Assembly (NCBI GenBank): GCA_019235885.1
Contig: JAFAKB010000081.1
Coordinates: forward strand, 1-64,000
DNA: 64,000 bases
Reading direction: 5' to 3'
DNA from: Candidatus Eremiobacterota bacterium
Lineage (GTDB): Bacteria > Vulcanimicrobiota > Vulcanimicrobiia > Vulcanimicrobiales > Vulcanimicrobiaceae
Below, in pieces: positions 32,817 through 41,479 of the stretch; position 1 is the stretch's first letter; each line of letters starts with the position of its first letter. The notes beneath the pieces are model-generated. The model did not search any database, was not told where the DNA came from, and saw only the letters and a program-made list of their open reading frames with translations. Both the position numbers and the translations under genes were made by a program.

Positions 32817-34889
32817 ATGGTGCATTCGGGTGGTCCGAAACTGATGGAGACGATCGCCGAACGTTCTCCGCGTATTCTCGCGGTCTGGGGGCCGGCCGGG
32901 TACCGCAAAAACGCGCTGCTGCGCGGGCTTGCGGCTCGAATGGATCGCCTCGTAATATGTACGGTTCCGGCGCCCGCCGAGGGACAGGATCTAAGCCGCG
33001 CGGTACTGGAAGCGCTCGTATCCCGTAGTCGTACCCGCGCCGCGCGCTGGGCTGCGGGGCGACTGGCGCAGCCCAGAGAGTTCGCGTCGATGGCAGCCCG
33101 GGAAGCGTTGCGCCGAGAATGGCCGCTTGTCGACGGGTCTGAGCTCTTCGTGTTGCGCGACGTCGGGGGCTCCATCGCAACGCCGGCCGGGTTGGACCTT
33201 GTCGAAGAACTCGTCGCTTCGCTACCCGCGGGTCGCACGTTGGCCGTGACGACCCGAATTTCGCTGCCGCCGGCGCTCACCCAGATCGTCGACGCGCACC
33301 GTTCGCTAACGATTACGCCAGCCGAGTTGGCACTCTCGCGCAATGCGGTGGACGACCTAGCGCGTCAGGCGGGTCTCTCGCAACCGAGTGCGGAGCAGAT
33401 TTATGAAATTGCTCACGGCTGGCCACTCGTTTCCCGCCTCTTGATCCGTTTGGTGGCCGCCGAGCCGTCCTTAAAATTGGAGATGGCGCGTAGCCTTACG
33501 GCCGCCGCGCTCCTCGCATTCGCGGCGCACCGAACGGTGGCATCATTGGAGGACAGCGTTCGGGATGCGGTTGCCGTCTCGGCGGTGCTCCATGGCGCGA
33601 CACAATTGGAACTGATGCGAGTCTTGGGCGGAAACTGCGATGATGTTGTCTTTAGCCAGCTACTCGCTCTTCCGTTCGTCGAGCTAGAAGCGGAACGTGC
33701 GATCATACACCCTGAGATCGCTTGCTTGATGCTGCAGAGGTTCAGGTCCGTCGTCATACCGCTCTATGAACAGGTCCTTCACGCCCTGAGCGGTGACGGC
33801 GCGTATGCGGAGGCTGCTCGAATCGCGGTCGATGGCGGTGATATCATTCGCGCAGCTGCAATCCTGGACGCTGCGCCGCCTTACACTGCCGCTCGCGTTC
33901 CGCTCGAGGATTACGAACGAGTATTGGACCGCCTCGATCGTGATCTGGTCACCCGCTTTCCGAATGTTTGGCTCGCTACGATTCCGTATCGAGCGTTTTC
34001 CGTTGACCGTGCAACTTACATCCGCGAGGCGGAGACGGTGTACTATTGCTTGCCGCGAACGGCGACCGACGAGCAGCGCGCCGTGGTATTGATTCACCTC
34101 GCGTCCGCATATGCCAACGTCGGTCGGGCCTCGGAGAGTGACCAGCTTCTGGAAGAGGCATTGAACGGATTTGCCCACGAGCCGTCATCGGCCCGCGCGA
34201 CGCTGCTGACGTTCAGCGCAACGCTCCGCGGTATCGAGGGGCGTTTCGTCCTGGCTCGTGCTCAGGCAGCTGAAGCGGCATCCATTTCGGCTCCAGACTT
34301 CGTCTTCGGCGAGAACCAGACGCTGCATTATATCGAGGCCCATGAAGCAGCGTTTCGCGGGCGCTACGGGCGCTCACTCGTCATGTTTGATGAGCTGATG
34401 CGGAGAATGACACGCGAGGATCTGCCGCTTTATTTGGCATACGCGGCGACCAACGGTGCCTTCATCGCCTGGATAAGCGGCGACGACGAGCGGTTCGAGC
34501 GGTACGTCTCAATCCTCGAGGACCGCCTCACGCCAGGGATCGAACGCGGTTTTGCTCCGATGGTAGACGCGGCGCGCGGCCGTGTGCCGCAAATCGACGA
34601 GCGCTATCCTTGGCCGGTCTTGGCCGCCATAGCTCACCTCTATCGAGTCGGCGAGGCATCGGTCGAGTCCGACGCCCTTTCATCGGCATGGGCAGCGGTG
34701 CATGCCGCCGACGAACGACGCGATCCATACGCGCAGATCTTCGCGCATACGGCGGTGTTCGTACTCGACAGAGCTTCACGGGCTGAGCAGAGCGCGAAGC
34801 TTCTCACCATCGCTAACTCCGTAGAAAGCCCCGAGTTGCAATTCGCAATTCGCGAGTTAATTGCCGAGAAAGGCCAGCGGGGATTTTAG
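32817..34889 (+). CDS. STAND/MalT-like NTPase regulator, N-terminal part of a frame-split SARP activator
   Basis: 690 residues. It begins with a MalT-type NTPase (PRILAVWGPAGYRKNALLRG; LFVLRDVG; RTLAVTTRISLPPAL) and continues with helical TPR-like repeats (LLEEALNGFAHEPSSARATLL). The P-loop reads GPAGYRKN, with Asn replacing the usual Ser/Thr after Lys, so nucleotide binding may be weak. There is no DNA-binding domain before the stop at 34887. The winged-helix/BTAD part follows in another frame, 20 bases on. ATG at 32817 chosen; GTG at 32805 is possible. Likely controls the surrounding accessory genes. Confidence 0.75.
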   Translation: MVHSGGPKLMETIAERSPRILAVWGPAGYRKNALLRGLAARMDRLVICTVPAPAEGQDLSRAVLEALVSRSRTRAARWAAGRLAQPREFASMAAREALRREWPLVDGSELFVLRDVGGSIATPAGLDLVEELVASLPAGRTLAVTTRISLPPALTQIVDAHRSLTITPAELALSRNAVDDLARQAGLSQPSAEQIYEIAHGWPLVSRLLIRLVAAEPSLKLEMARSLTAAALLAFAAHRTVASLEDSVRDAVAVSAVLHGATQLELMRVLGGNCDDVVFSQLLALPFVELEAERAIIHPEIACLMLQRFRSVVIPLYEQVLHALSGDGAYAEAARIAVDGGDIIRAAAILDAAPPYTAARVPLEDYERVLDRLDRDLVTRFPNVWLATIPYRAFSVDRATYIREAETVYYCLPRTATDEQRAVVLIHLASAYANVGRASESDQLLEEALNGFAHEPSSARATLLTFSATLRGIEGRFVLARAQAAEAASISAPDFVFGENQTLHYIEAHEAAFRGRYGRSLVMFDELMRRMTREDLPLYLAYAATNGAFIAWISGDDERFERYVSILEDRLTPGIERGFAPMVDAARGRVPQIDERYPWPVLAAIAHLYRVGEASVESDALSSAWAAVHAADERRDPYAQIFAHTAVFVLDRASRAEQSAKLLTIANSVESPELQFAIRELIAEKGQRGF

Positions 34890-34909
34890 AACCCTTCATT
34901 CGGCTGCGA

Positions 34910-35731
34910 GTGCTGCGTGATCGTCAGTTGCGTGATCCGCGGCTAGTCGTCGAGCTGATTGGGGCCCGTGTCACGCGAGATCGCCAGCCGCTCAAGCTCA
35001 CCGACAAGGAACTCGAATTTCTGACGTTGCTTGGTTCAGCTCACGGATCGATATCGCGCGACCGCATCGGCGAGACTCTTTGGGGTCATCTTGACCCTGA
35101 GGAGTGGCCAAATAATATCAAGGTGACTCTTTCTCGGCTTCGCACAAAGCTGGGAGTACGTGACGCCGTCCTTTCTTCGAACGGAGGATATCGGCTCGGG
35201 CCGAAGATTGAAGTCGATCTTCGCCGAGCCGAAGCCCTCGTTAGAGATACTGCGAGCGCGCTTCTCGACGAGGCCGGTCGAGACGCGCTTAGACGCATTG
35301 TCATGGCGTATAGGAGTGGTTCCGCCGCGCGATACGAGCGCTTCCCGTGGGCACAGTCTTTTTTGGTTCGCATCCAGGATGTGGTCTGTACCGCCGGCCT
35401 GATGCTCGCGAAGGATGCTCTGCGCCGAAGCTCGATCCACGAGGCTCTCACGGAAGCAAGGGCGGTTACTGACGTGGACTCCTTAAATGAAAGCGCTTGT
35501 GAGCTCACGATTCGCGCTTACCTTACGCTCGATGATGTTGACGCCGCCCGCCGCGAGTTCAGGCGCTACGCTGCCGTCCTCGAGTCTGAGCTGGCAACCG
35601 CGCCCGCTCCACATTTGGCCGCGCTCGCGCAAGAGCCCCTGCGGAACCCGAAACTAGTCGGGTCTTACGGACCGCTCGGCGGAACGACACCGGAGCCGAT
35701 CGGTCCTGCGAGGCTTCCCCCATTGCCGTAG
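34910..35731 (+). CDS. SARP-type winged-helix/BTAD transcriptional regulator (C-terminal part)
   Basis: 273 residues from a GTG at 34910 without a ribosome-binding site. LTDKELEFLTLLGSAHGSISRDRI and NNIKVTLSRLRTKLGVRDAV are an OmpR-like winged helix, followed by YRLGP and the BTAD helical domain (about 95-240). The frame is open upstream through GILEPFIRLRVLRD, which looks like the usual linker joining the STAND part to this domain. So this is probably the C-terminus of one ~970-residue activator, interrupted by a -1 (or +2) frame change just before 34887. Confidence 0.8.
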   Translation: MLRDRQLRDPRLVVELIGARVTRDRQPLKLTDKELEFLTLLGSAHGSISRDRIGETLWGHLDPEEWPNNIKVTLSRLRTKLGVRDAVLSSNGGYRLGPKIEVDLRRAEALVRDTASALLDEAGRDALRRIVMAYRSGSAARYERFPWAQSFLVRIQDVVCTAGLMLAKDALRRSSIHEALTEARAVTDVDSLNESACELTIRAYLTLDDVDAARREFRRYAAVLESELATAPAPHLAALAQEPLRNPKLVGSYGPLGGTTPEPIGPARLPPLP

Positions 35732-36234
35732 TAGATTGTCATCGCATCGAAGTCGAGGTACTTCTTCCCAAGCGGAACGTCGACGAAGTAACCGCGTACC
35801 GATCCATCCGCAGTCACCTTCGAACCCAAGATAACGAGACCGAGCTGGCCATCGTTCGTATTTACGTACTTGTCCGCCGGCTGTTCCAGAACCAACGTCG
35901 CCGACGATAAATCGCTTGCCAGGGCTAACGAATATCCAATCCGCGCACCTTTGTACTGGGCTCCGATCGGAGTGAACGTCAATTTTTGCGTGCCATCTAA
36001 TGTCCCTAGGACGGTGATAGAACTGATCGTACCGGGGGTCTTAGTGTACGTGCTCGGCGCAAAGAAATCGAAGAGGACCTCGATCTTTCCGCTCCCTGGC
36101 GGATTTTCGTCAGCGTGGCAGAACAAAGGGTTCCCGTCGTAGGTCGTGATGTTCGAGGTTCCACCGAAGGAGTCGTTGGTGAACCCGTCGAGATGAATCT
36201 GATTCAGCTTGATTTGCAACGGCAACTGGGCCAT
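35665..36234 (-). CDS. Unrecognised beta-rich protein
   Basis: 189 residues (MAQLPLQIKLNQIHLDGF ...), rich in Gly, Thr and Ser with alternating strands, no signal peptide, one Cys, and a proline-rich end (GVVPPSGP). AAGGA lies about 10 bases before the ATG. Its 3' end overlaps the regulator gene by 67 bases, convergently. It is the last gene of the minus-strand radical SAM operon. No family recognised; it could be the secreted or structural product of the locus. Confidence 0.6.
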   Translation of the reverse strand: MAQLPLQIKLNQIHLDGFTNDSFGGTSNITTYDGNPLFCHADENPPGSGKIEVLFDFFAPSTYTKTPGTISSITVLGTLDGTQKLTFTPIGAQYKGARIGYSLALASDLSSATLVLEQPADKYVNTNDGQLGLVILGSKVTADGSVRGYFVDVPLGKKYLDFDAMTIYYGNGGSLAGPIGSGVVPPSGP

Positions 36235-36314
36235 GATAAAATATCCTTTTCGCGAACAGCGAGTGTGAATTGTACATCGATCGGGGAGGTGTTAGTGTCA
36301 GCCCGCGGAACTGA

Positions 36315-37310
36315 CTACCGGTGAAGTTGGAGAAATCTCGTTGCGATTGATGCCGCGACATCGTTTCCGTGGGTAGCGATTACGGCCATCGCGACCTTAT
36401 CGCGCTGCAGCGCTATGCAGGCCTGACAAATGGAGGCAGACGGCGGCAGGCGGTATCCGGGGAGATGCTTGGCGACGAACTCTGAGATGCCGGCAGGACC
36501 GGCGACGTGGAGCCAGGCGTGAAGAAGGTCCGTGGGCGCGGACGTCATGACTTCGTCCAGCGGACGGTTCGCCACCGAACCGATCTCCAGTAGCGGCAAC
36601 TCCTCCAACGGGAAGCCGCAACACGCCGTCAGTCGTTGGTCGGGTGTGACCGAGATAATCGTCAAGATTTGTGGACACCCGCCATGTTGATAGCCCGCGT
36701 CGTGCATTAGGATTCGATTATGGCTGAGCCGCGCATTTCCGCGGCCGCCGGCATCGGAGATCCATGGATCATGTGCGATGGCCACGACCCCTTCAGTGAT
36801 CTGTTGCGCGAGTTCTGTGCGGATGATCGAATCATCGAAGTCGGACTGGTCGCATCGTTCGACCGAAATACGGGTTGAAATCCCGGCGGCCGACGCTGCT
36901 CGGGCGGCGTGTATGACTCGCTCAACCGGAATGAACTGCTGATGAAACGTCCCGGTTGAGAGCATTAGCTCATCGAGCCCCGATGTGGCGAGGCGGGTGG
37001 CGCGCTTTGCGGCAGCGTACGCGTTGACCGCCCAATATCCGTTACTGATTGCACGCGTATCGAACTCGACTTGATGTGCATGTGCGATCAGGGCGTCAAG
37101 ATCGTTGCCGAGTAGAAAGCACTCGCCGCCGGTGAACACAACGCGCTCGATCGTTGGTAGTCGCTTCGCCTCTTCGATGAGAGCATGAATTCTCGGTACG
37201 GGAATGGATGTGGTCGCTTTGGGGCTTGCGCCAATGCAGCAGTGGTCGCACGCTGCAGTGCAGCGGCGCGTTGTCAAGATCGACAGGATGCGGGGAGACG
37301 CGATCATCAT
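36315..37310 (-). CDS. Radical SAM protein
   Basis: 331 residues from the ATG at 37310. The SAM cluster is C17, C21, C24 (RRCTAACDHCC), followed by VVFTGGECFLLG and AISNGYW. C-terminal cysteines (GGCPQIL, TACCGFP, CQACIAL) suggest an auxiliary cluster of SPASM or twitch type. It begins 1 base after the stop of the 98-residue gene, so the two are coupled; this is how many peptide-modifying radical SAM enzymes are arranged with their substrate or binding partner. An extension upstream to 37394 shadows that gene. Confidence 0.85.
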   Translation of the reverse strand: MMIASPRILSILTTRRCTAACDHCCIGASPKATTSIPVPRIHALIEEAKRLPTIERVVFTGGECFLLGNDLDALIAHAHQVEFDTRAISNGYWAVNAYAAAKRATRLATSGLDELMLSTGTFHQQFIPVERVIHAARAASAAGISTRISVERCDQSDFDDSIIRTELAQQITEGVVAIAHDPWISDAGGRGNARLSHNRILMHDAGYQHGGCPQILTIISVTPDQRLTACCGFPLEELPLLEIGSVANRPLDEVMTSAPTDLLHAWLHVAGPAGISEFVAKHLPGYRLPPSASICQACIALQRDKVAMAVIATHGNDVAASIATRFLQLHR

Positions 37311-37311
37311 G

Positions 37312-37608
37312 CTATTGGGCTGCTTCGATGTCCGCGCCGAGCGCCTCTTCATCTGTGATGAGTATGTCCAGCGGACCCGCGATCGATCGGTCACCGTCCG
37401 AGTGCTCCGGCAGGAAGTAAAGCACGATCGGCTTGTCCTTAGTGTAAGGCGTCGACAAAGCGATGGTTCCGTAGTGGACGCCCCCGAAAACGAACGTCAT
37501 TGACCTCAGGACGTTGTCATAACGCCGTCGACTTTCAAGATGTGTGACGGTTGCTGAAGTGCGCGAGCATTCCGATGCGGTGCGATTGAGGTTCGCGTTG
37601 TCGGTCAT
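37312..37608 (-). CDS. 98-residue protein coupled to radical SAM enzyme; possible precursor or partner
   Basis: MTDNANLNRTASECSRTSAT at the N-terminus, a central stretch RSMTFVFGGVHYGTIALSTPY, and an acidic tail (LDILITDEEALGADIEAAQ). AGGGGG lies about 10 bases upstream of the ATG at 37608. The size, position and coupling to the enzyme allow a RiPP precursor or a recognition protein, but no leader motif (such as GG or GA cleavage site) or core repeat is clear. Not a known family to me. Confidence 0.6.
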   Translation of the reverse strand: MTDNANLNRTASECSRTSATVTHLESRRRYDNVLRSMTFVFGGVHYGTIALSTPYTKDKPIVLYFLPEHSDGDRSIAGPLDILITDEEALGADIEAAQ

Positions 37609-37649
37609 CGTGTGTACCCCCTGATCCACGATGAGCTTCGGCCATGGCG

Positions 37650-37667
37650 GTTACAAGCAGGTTACTG
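37650..37667 (-). promoter_or_regulatory. Candidate SARP box upstream of the radical SAM operon
   Basis: On the minus strand CAGTAAC (37667-37661) and TTGTAAC (37656-37650) repeat at an 11-bp period. It lies at the very end of the MATE gene and 41 bases before the 98-residue gene. Confidence 0.55.
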
Positions 37668-39012
37668 TATGCGACAGCCTGCGGCGCTCCCAGTCGCCGT
37701 TGTTGAGCCGCAGGGTCGTGATCGCCGCGCGCACCAACCAGCCTGCGGTCCAGCCGAGCGGCACGGCCCAGAGTCCCAGGTGCAGCAGGCGGATGCCAGA
37801 CGCGGTTCCGCCGACGGCGACGAGCGTCGTCACGATCCCCATCGCCATGACGAACCTCGTGTCGCCGGCGCCGCGGATCGGCGCGAGAGCCGTCATCGCA
37901 TAGCCTTTCAGCGGCAGCGTTATCCCGACGTGCGCGGCGAGCGGCGCCGCGGCGATTGAGGCCAGCTTGGGGCTCAGCGTGCAGATCGCCGCTAACGGCC
38001 AAGCGAGCGCCGCGACCAGCGCGCCGACGGCTAGGCATACCAGCACCGCGATCCGCGTCGCGGCGCGCTGGAATGCCTTCCCACCCGCGTAGTCGCGCGC
38101 GCCGATCCGCTGGCCCAGCACCACCTCGGAGGCGTCCCCGAGGGCGCCCGGCAGCGCCCACGTGATGTCGCTGACGAGGCTCAGCGCGCGGAACGCCGCG
38201 ACCGTCTCCGTCCCGGCCGGCGCCAGCAGCGCGATCGTCGCCGGCTCCGGCGCGATCTGCAGCACCAGGAAGACGAACTCCGGCCAACTCAGCGCCGCGG
38301 TCAGCGCGACCAGCCCGCGGTCGATCGACCACGACGCGAAGATCCCCAGCTCCGGGTGCTTGCGCGCTTGGCCGATCATGTACGCCAGCCCGACGATTTC
38401 CGCGATCAGCGACGAGACGCCCGCGCCAGTCAGCCCGAACGGCCGGTGGGTCCCGAAGCCGAGCGCCAGCACGAACACCAACGGCACGTGCACCGCGTTG
38501 ATTGCCAACAGCAGCCGCAGCGTCGGCTTCGAGTCGCCGGCCGTCGCGAACGCCACCGCGATCATCCCGCTGCACACCATCGGGATCAGGCACGCGCACC
38601 GCAGCATCAGGTAGTGCGCCGACGCCGCCAGCGGCGCCCCGCCGGGAAGCAGCGCGTGCAGCAGCGGCTTCGCGGCGACCAAGGAAGCCAGCGCCGCGGC
38701 CGCCGCGATCGCCAGCGGGACGACGGTCGCCGCGCGGACGATCGCGCCGTAGCGCTCGCTCTCCCCCGCGCCGATCGCCTGCGCGCCGACCACGCGCACC
38801 CCGGTGCTGAACGCGAAGAGCCCGATCCCGAGCACCATGAACACTGCCGTCGCGCCGGTGATCCCGGCCAGCGCCGCCGTCCCCAGCGAGCCGATCGCGA
38901 TCGTGTCCACGATCCCCAGCAGCTGGTCGCTGACGAGCGCCAGGGCGTTCGGCGTCGCGAGGCGCCGCAGCGCCGCGCCGGCGTCGCGGTGCTCGATCGC
39001 GGCGATCGCCAT
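37651..39012 (-). CDS. MATE-family efflux transporter
   Basis: 453 residues, about 12 membrane segments in two halves. GSLGTAALAGITGATAVF, TGVRVVGAQAIGAGE, FGTHRPFGLTGAGVSSLIAE and PIRGAGDTRFVMA are MATE blocks. It would export drugs or metabolites with Na+ or H+. It lies upstream of the radical SAM operon on the same strand with normal G+C, so it is more likely core genome than part of that locus, although it could export a product. Confidence 0.92.
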   Translation of the reverse strand: MAIAAIEHRDAGAALRRLATPNALALVSDQLLGIVDTIAIGSLGTAALAGITGATAVFMVLGIGLFAFSTGVRVVGAQAIGAGESERYGAIVRAATVVPLAIAAAAALASLVAAKPLLHALLPGGAPLAASAHYLMLRCACLIPMVCSGMIAVAFATAGDSKPTLRLLLAINAVHVPLVFVLALGFGTHRPFGLTGAGVSSLIAEIVGLAYMIGQARKHPELGIFASWSIDRGLVALTAALSWPEFVFLVLQIAPEPATIALLAPAGTETVAAFRALSLVSDITWALPGALGDASEVVLGQRIGARDYAGGKAFQRAATRIAVLVCLAVGALVAALAWPLAAICTLSPKLASIAAAPLAAHVGITLPLKGYAMTALAPIRGAGDTRFVMAMGIVTTLVAVGGTASGIRLLHLGLWAVPLGWTAGWLVRAAITTLRLNNGDWERRRLSHTVTCL

Positions 39013-39018
39013 GCGGCG

Positions 39019-39642
39019 CTAGGCGGACGGCGCGCCAGCGCCGGCGGCGTTCCGTTCGACGGTCAGCATCCGCCCGTGCGGGCCCGGGACGCCGATCAGC
39101 ACGTCGCACTGCGCACCCGAAGCGATCGCCTCGATCGCGCGGCCGAGCGGCGCGCCGGTGTACTTCCCTTCGCGGTACGAACCGAGCACGATCAGGTTCG
39201 TCTGCTCGCGCTTCGCCAGGTCGAGCACCGCCGGCGCGATCTGGCGCGCGTGGATCAGCTCGGTGTGGATGTTCACGCCGCGGTGGTGCGCGATCACCTC
39301 CGCGGTCGCCAGCGCGTCGTAACCGCGGCGGTCCTCGTCGGGCATCGGAGCGTCCTGGGCGAGGATCAGCGGCACCTCGATCACGTACACCGCCAGCAGG
39401 TCGGCGCGCTCGCGCCGAGCCAGCCGCGCCGCCAGCGCCATCATGTGCTCGGAGTGAATCTCCTCCGCGAAGACGACGATGATCCGGCCGACCATTGCCT
39501 CGAGCGCGGCTTCGGCGCGCTCCGCCACGACGTCGGCGGGTGATGCCGGCGGGTGCAGCATCCAGTAGATCGTCGCCGCGACGACGAGGACGATCGCGAT
39601 CCCGACCAGCGCGCCGAGCGGGTGGACGGCGATCGGCGTCAC
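39019..39642 (-). CDS. Membrane-anchored universal stress protein (UspA domain)
   Basis: 207 residues. One N-terminal membrane segment (ALVGIAIVLVVAATIYWML) then a Usp domain: IIVVFAEEIHSEHMMALAARLA, LLAVYVIEVP, LIVLGSYREGKYTGAPLGRAIEAIA (the G-2x-G-9x-G[ST] nucleotide loop region). It follows the amino-acid permease and a small membrane protein with ATGA overlap, so it probably regulates or supports that permease. Confidence 0.85.
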   Translation of the reverse strand: MTPIAVHPLGALVGIAIVLVVAATIYWMLHPPASPADVVAERAEAALEAMVGRIIVVFAEEIHSEHMMALAARLARRERADLLAVYVIEVPLILAQDAPMPDEDRRGYDALATAEVIAHHRGVNIHTELIHARQIAPAVLDLAKREQTNLIVLGSYREGKYTGAPLGRAIEAIASGAQCDVLIGVPGPHGRMLTVERNAAGAGAPSA

Positions 39643-39851
39643 GGAGCGCGCTCGCGCTTCCAGCGCGCGTACTGCACCAGCCGCACCACCCCGAGCGCGA
39701 TCATCGCCAGCGCGAGCAGCCCGCCGAGGACTTTGTTGCCGAACGGCGCGTCGACGACGCCGACGCGGTACAGCGTCACCGCGCCCAGGACGAGAAACCC
39801 GAACCCGAACACCGCGCGGTAGCGGTAGACGATCCGGCGGTCGTTACGCAT
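39639..39851 (-). CDS. Small two-span membrane protein
   Basis: 70 residues with two hydrophobic helices (AVFGFGFLVLGAVTLYRVGV and VLGGLLALAMIALGVVRLV) and a basic C-terminus. It overlaps the permease stop by 8 bases and the Usp start by 4, so it is a coupled part of this three-gene unit. Not recognised. Confidence 0.75.
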   Translation of the reverse strand: MRNDRRIVYRYRAVFGFGFLVLGAVTLYRVGVVDAPFGNKVLGGLLALAMIALGVVRLVQYARWKRERAP

Positions 39852-41475
39852 CGCTGCTCACCTCCGCGGCGGCCGCCGCAGGCAGCTTGCCGCGCGCCCG
39901 CAGCTTCTCGATCAGCTCGTCCATCAGCTCCAGCTCGCCCGCGTCTTTGAGGATGTTCACCTGCTGAGATTCCCAGTCGACCGGGCGCGAGCGCAGCAGC
40001 GGCAGCCTCTTGCGCGTGCGGTAGACGAGATAGCCGCCGAAGCCGGCGGCGAGCCACAGCGGTCCGGCGACGCGGCCGATCGGATGCGTCAGCATCGTGA
40101 AGATCAGGATCGAGAAGATGCCGGTGAACCCGAGTACGGCGATCACCGGAAAGTCGACCCGCTCGCCGCGAAAGCGCAGCGGGACGTTGATCGGAATCTT
40201 GAACTTGCGCGGGCTCAGCGGGTCTTTCAAGCGCAGCGCGATCAGCGCGACGAAGACGAACGAGTAGCTCGTCGCGGCGCCGAACGCGTACAAGTCGGCG
40301 AGCACGTCGAGCCCGGCCTCACCGTGGAAGAACCGGTTGTAGACCGCCTCGGCGCCGGGATCGAGCGAGGGCAGCGCGGCGAAGCACAGCACCAGCAGCG
40401 CGACGCCGCAGAACGAGACAATCGAGACCGCGGGCGTGCGGTAGCGCGGATGGACGCGCTCGAAGAGCGAGGGCAGGAGCCGCGCGCGGCTCATCGCGTA
40501 CGCGATCCGCGACGATCCGAACACGCCCGAGTTCGAGCTGATCAGCAGCAAGATTGCGCCGAGCACCGGAACGTAGAGCGCGGCGAGCGCGCCGAAGTAC
40601 GGCACGTTCGCGGCCAGCACGGCCACCGCCGAGCCTTGGTTCTCCTTGTTGCCGAGGTACTGGAAGAACGTCTGCGCGTGCCCGTGCGCGTCGGGCGGAA
40701 CGGGGTGCGCCGGCGTCATCCCGAGCGCGAGGTTCGCGTACGCCAGCGCGTAGACCAAGATCGTGAGGATCAGCGCGATCGAGGTGCGCGGGATGATCGA
40801 GGCCGGGCGCTGCGTCTCCTGCGCCGCCTGCGAGATCGACTCCAAGCCGACGAACGAGATGATCGCCAGCGAAGCGCCGAGCAGGAGATGCTCGCTGCTC
40901 GGCCAGTAGGCCGTCATCGCGTGCACCAGCAGATCGGGGTTGAACGCGAACAGGAAGCCGAAGAAGAGGATCGACGTCTCGCTGACGACGTCGAGCGCCG
41001 AGACCACGCCGTTGAACGTCGTCGACTCGCGCACGCCGATCACGTTCAGCATGCACAGCCCGGCGATCAGCGAGAACGCGACCAGAAAATGCACCCACGG
41101 ATGCGCGGTCAGGGCGAGCACCGGAACGAGCTGGCCGAGATAGTCGACGCACGACCAGGCGAAGAGCGCGATGTCGATGGTGAAGTCCAGCAGCACCGCC
41201 CAGCCGGCGATGAACCCGAAGACGTCGCCGAGCCCGCGCATGACGAAGTACTGCCCGCCGCCTGCGACCGGATACGTCGCCGCGAGCTCGGTGTACGCCA
41301 ATCCGATGCAGATGTAGACCAGTCCGGCGAACAGGAACGCGACGTTCGAGCCGCCCGCCGCCGCGCCCAGCACCAGCCCCAATCCGACGAAGATGTCGGC
41401 GCCGACGTCGCTGTAGCCCCACGAGAACGAGCCCCAAGGCGTGACGGCGCGGCGCAGCGTCGGTTTCGCCGGCAT
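39844..41475 (-). CDS. APC-superfamily amino-acid permease
   Basis: 543 residues, about 12 membrane segments. The first helix contains GSFSWGYSDVGADIFVGLGL, followed by YTELAATYPVAGGGQYFVMRG and SFVGLESISQAAQET, the conserved APC blocks for substrate binding. A ~60-residue cytoplasmic C-terminal tail is predicted. It forms an operon with the small membrane protein and membrane Usp. Substrate unknown. Confidence 0.9.
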   Translation of the reverse strand: MPAKPTLRRAVTPWGSFSWGYSDVGADIFVGLGLVLGAAAGGSNVAFLFAGLVYICIGLAYTELAATYPVAGGGQYFVMRGLGDVFGFIAGWAVLLDFTIDIALFAWSCVDYLGQLVPVLALTAHPWVHFLVAFSLIAGLCMLNVIGVRESTTFNGVVSALDVVSETSILFFGFLFAFNPDLLVHAMTAYWPSSEHLLLGASLAIISFVGLESISQAAQETQRPASIIPRTSIALILTILVYALAYANLALGMTPAHPVPPDAHGHAQTFFQYLGNKENQGSAVAVLAANVPYFGALAALYVPVLGAILLLISSNSGVFGSSRIAYAMSRARLLPSLFERVHPRYRTPAVSIVSFCGVALLVLCFAALPSLDPGAEAVYNRFFHGEAGLDVLADLYAFGAATSYSFVFVALIALRLKDPLSPRKFKIPINVPLRFRGERVDFPVIAVLGFTGIFSILIFTMLTHPIGRVAGPLWLAAGFGGYLVYRTRKRLPLLRSRPVDWESQQVNILKDAGELELMDELIEKLRARGKLPAAAAAEVSSDA

Positions 41476-41479
41476 GGCC

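Noticed and set aside
34880-34890. Programmed -1 frameshift in the STAND/SARP gene
   Set aside because: GGATTTTAG is not a good slippery heptamer for re-pairing in the -1 frame; a mutation or assembly error is simpler. Kept only as one possibility.
38356-39543. 395-residue plus-strand frame opposite MATE and Usp
   Set aside because: His/Arg/Gln-rich composition typical of antisense shadows; both opposite genes are clear family members.
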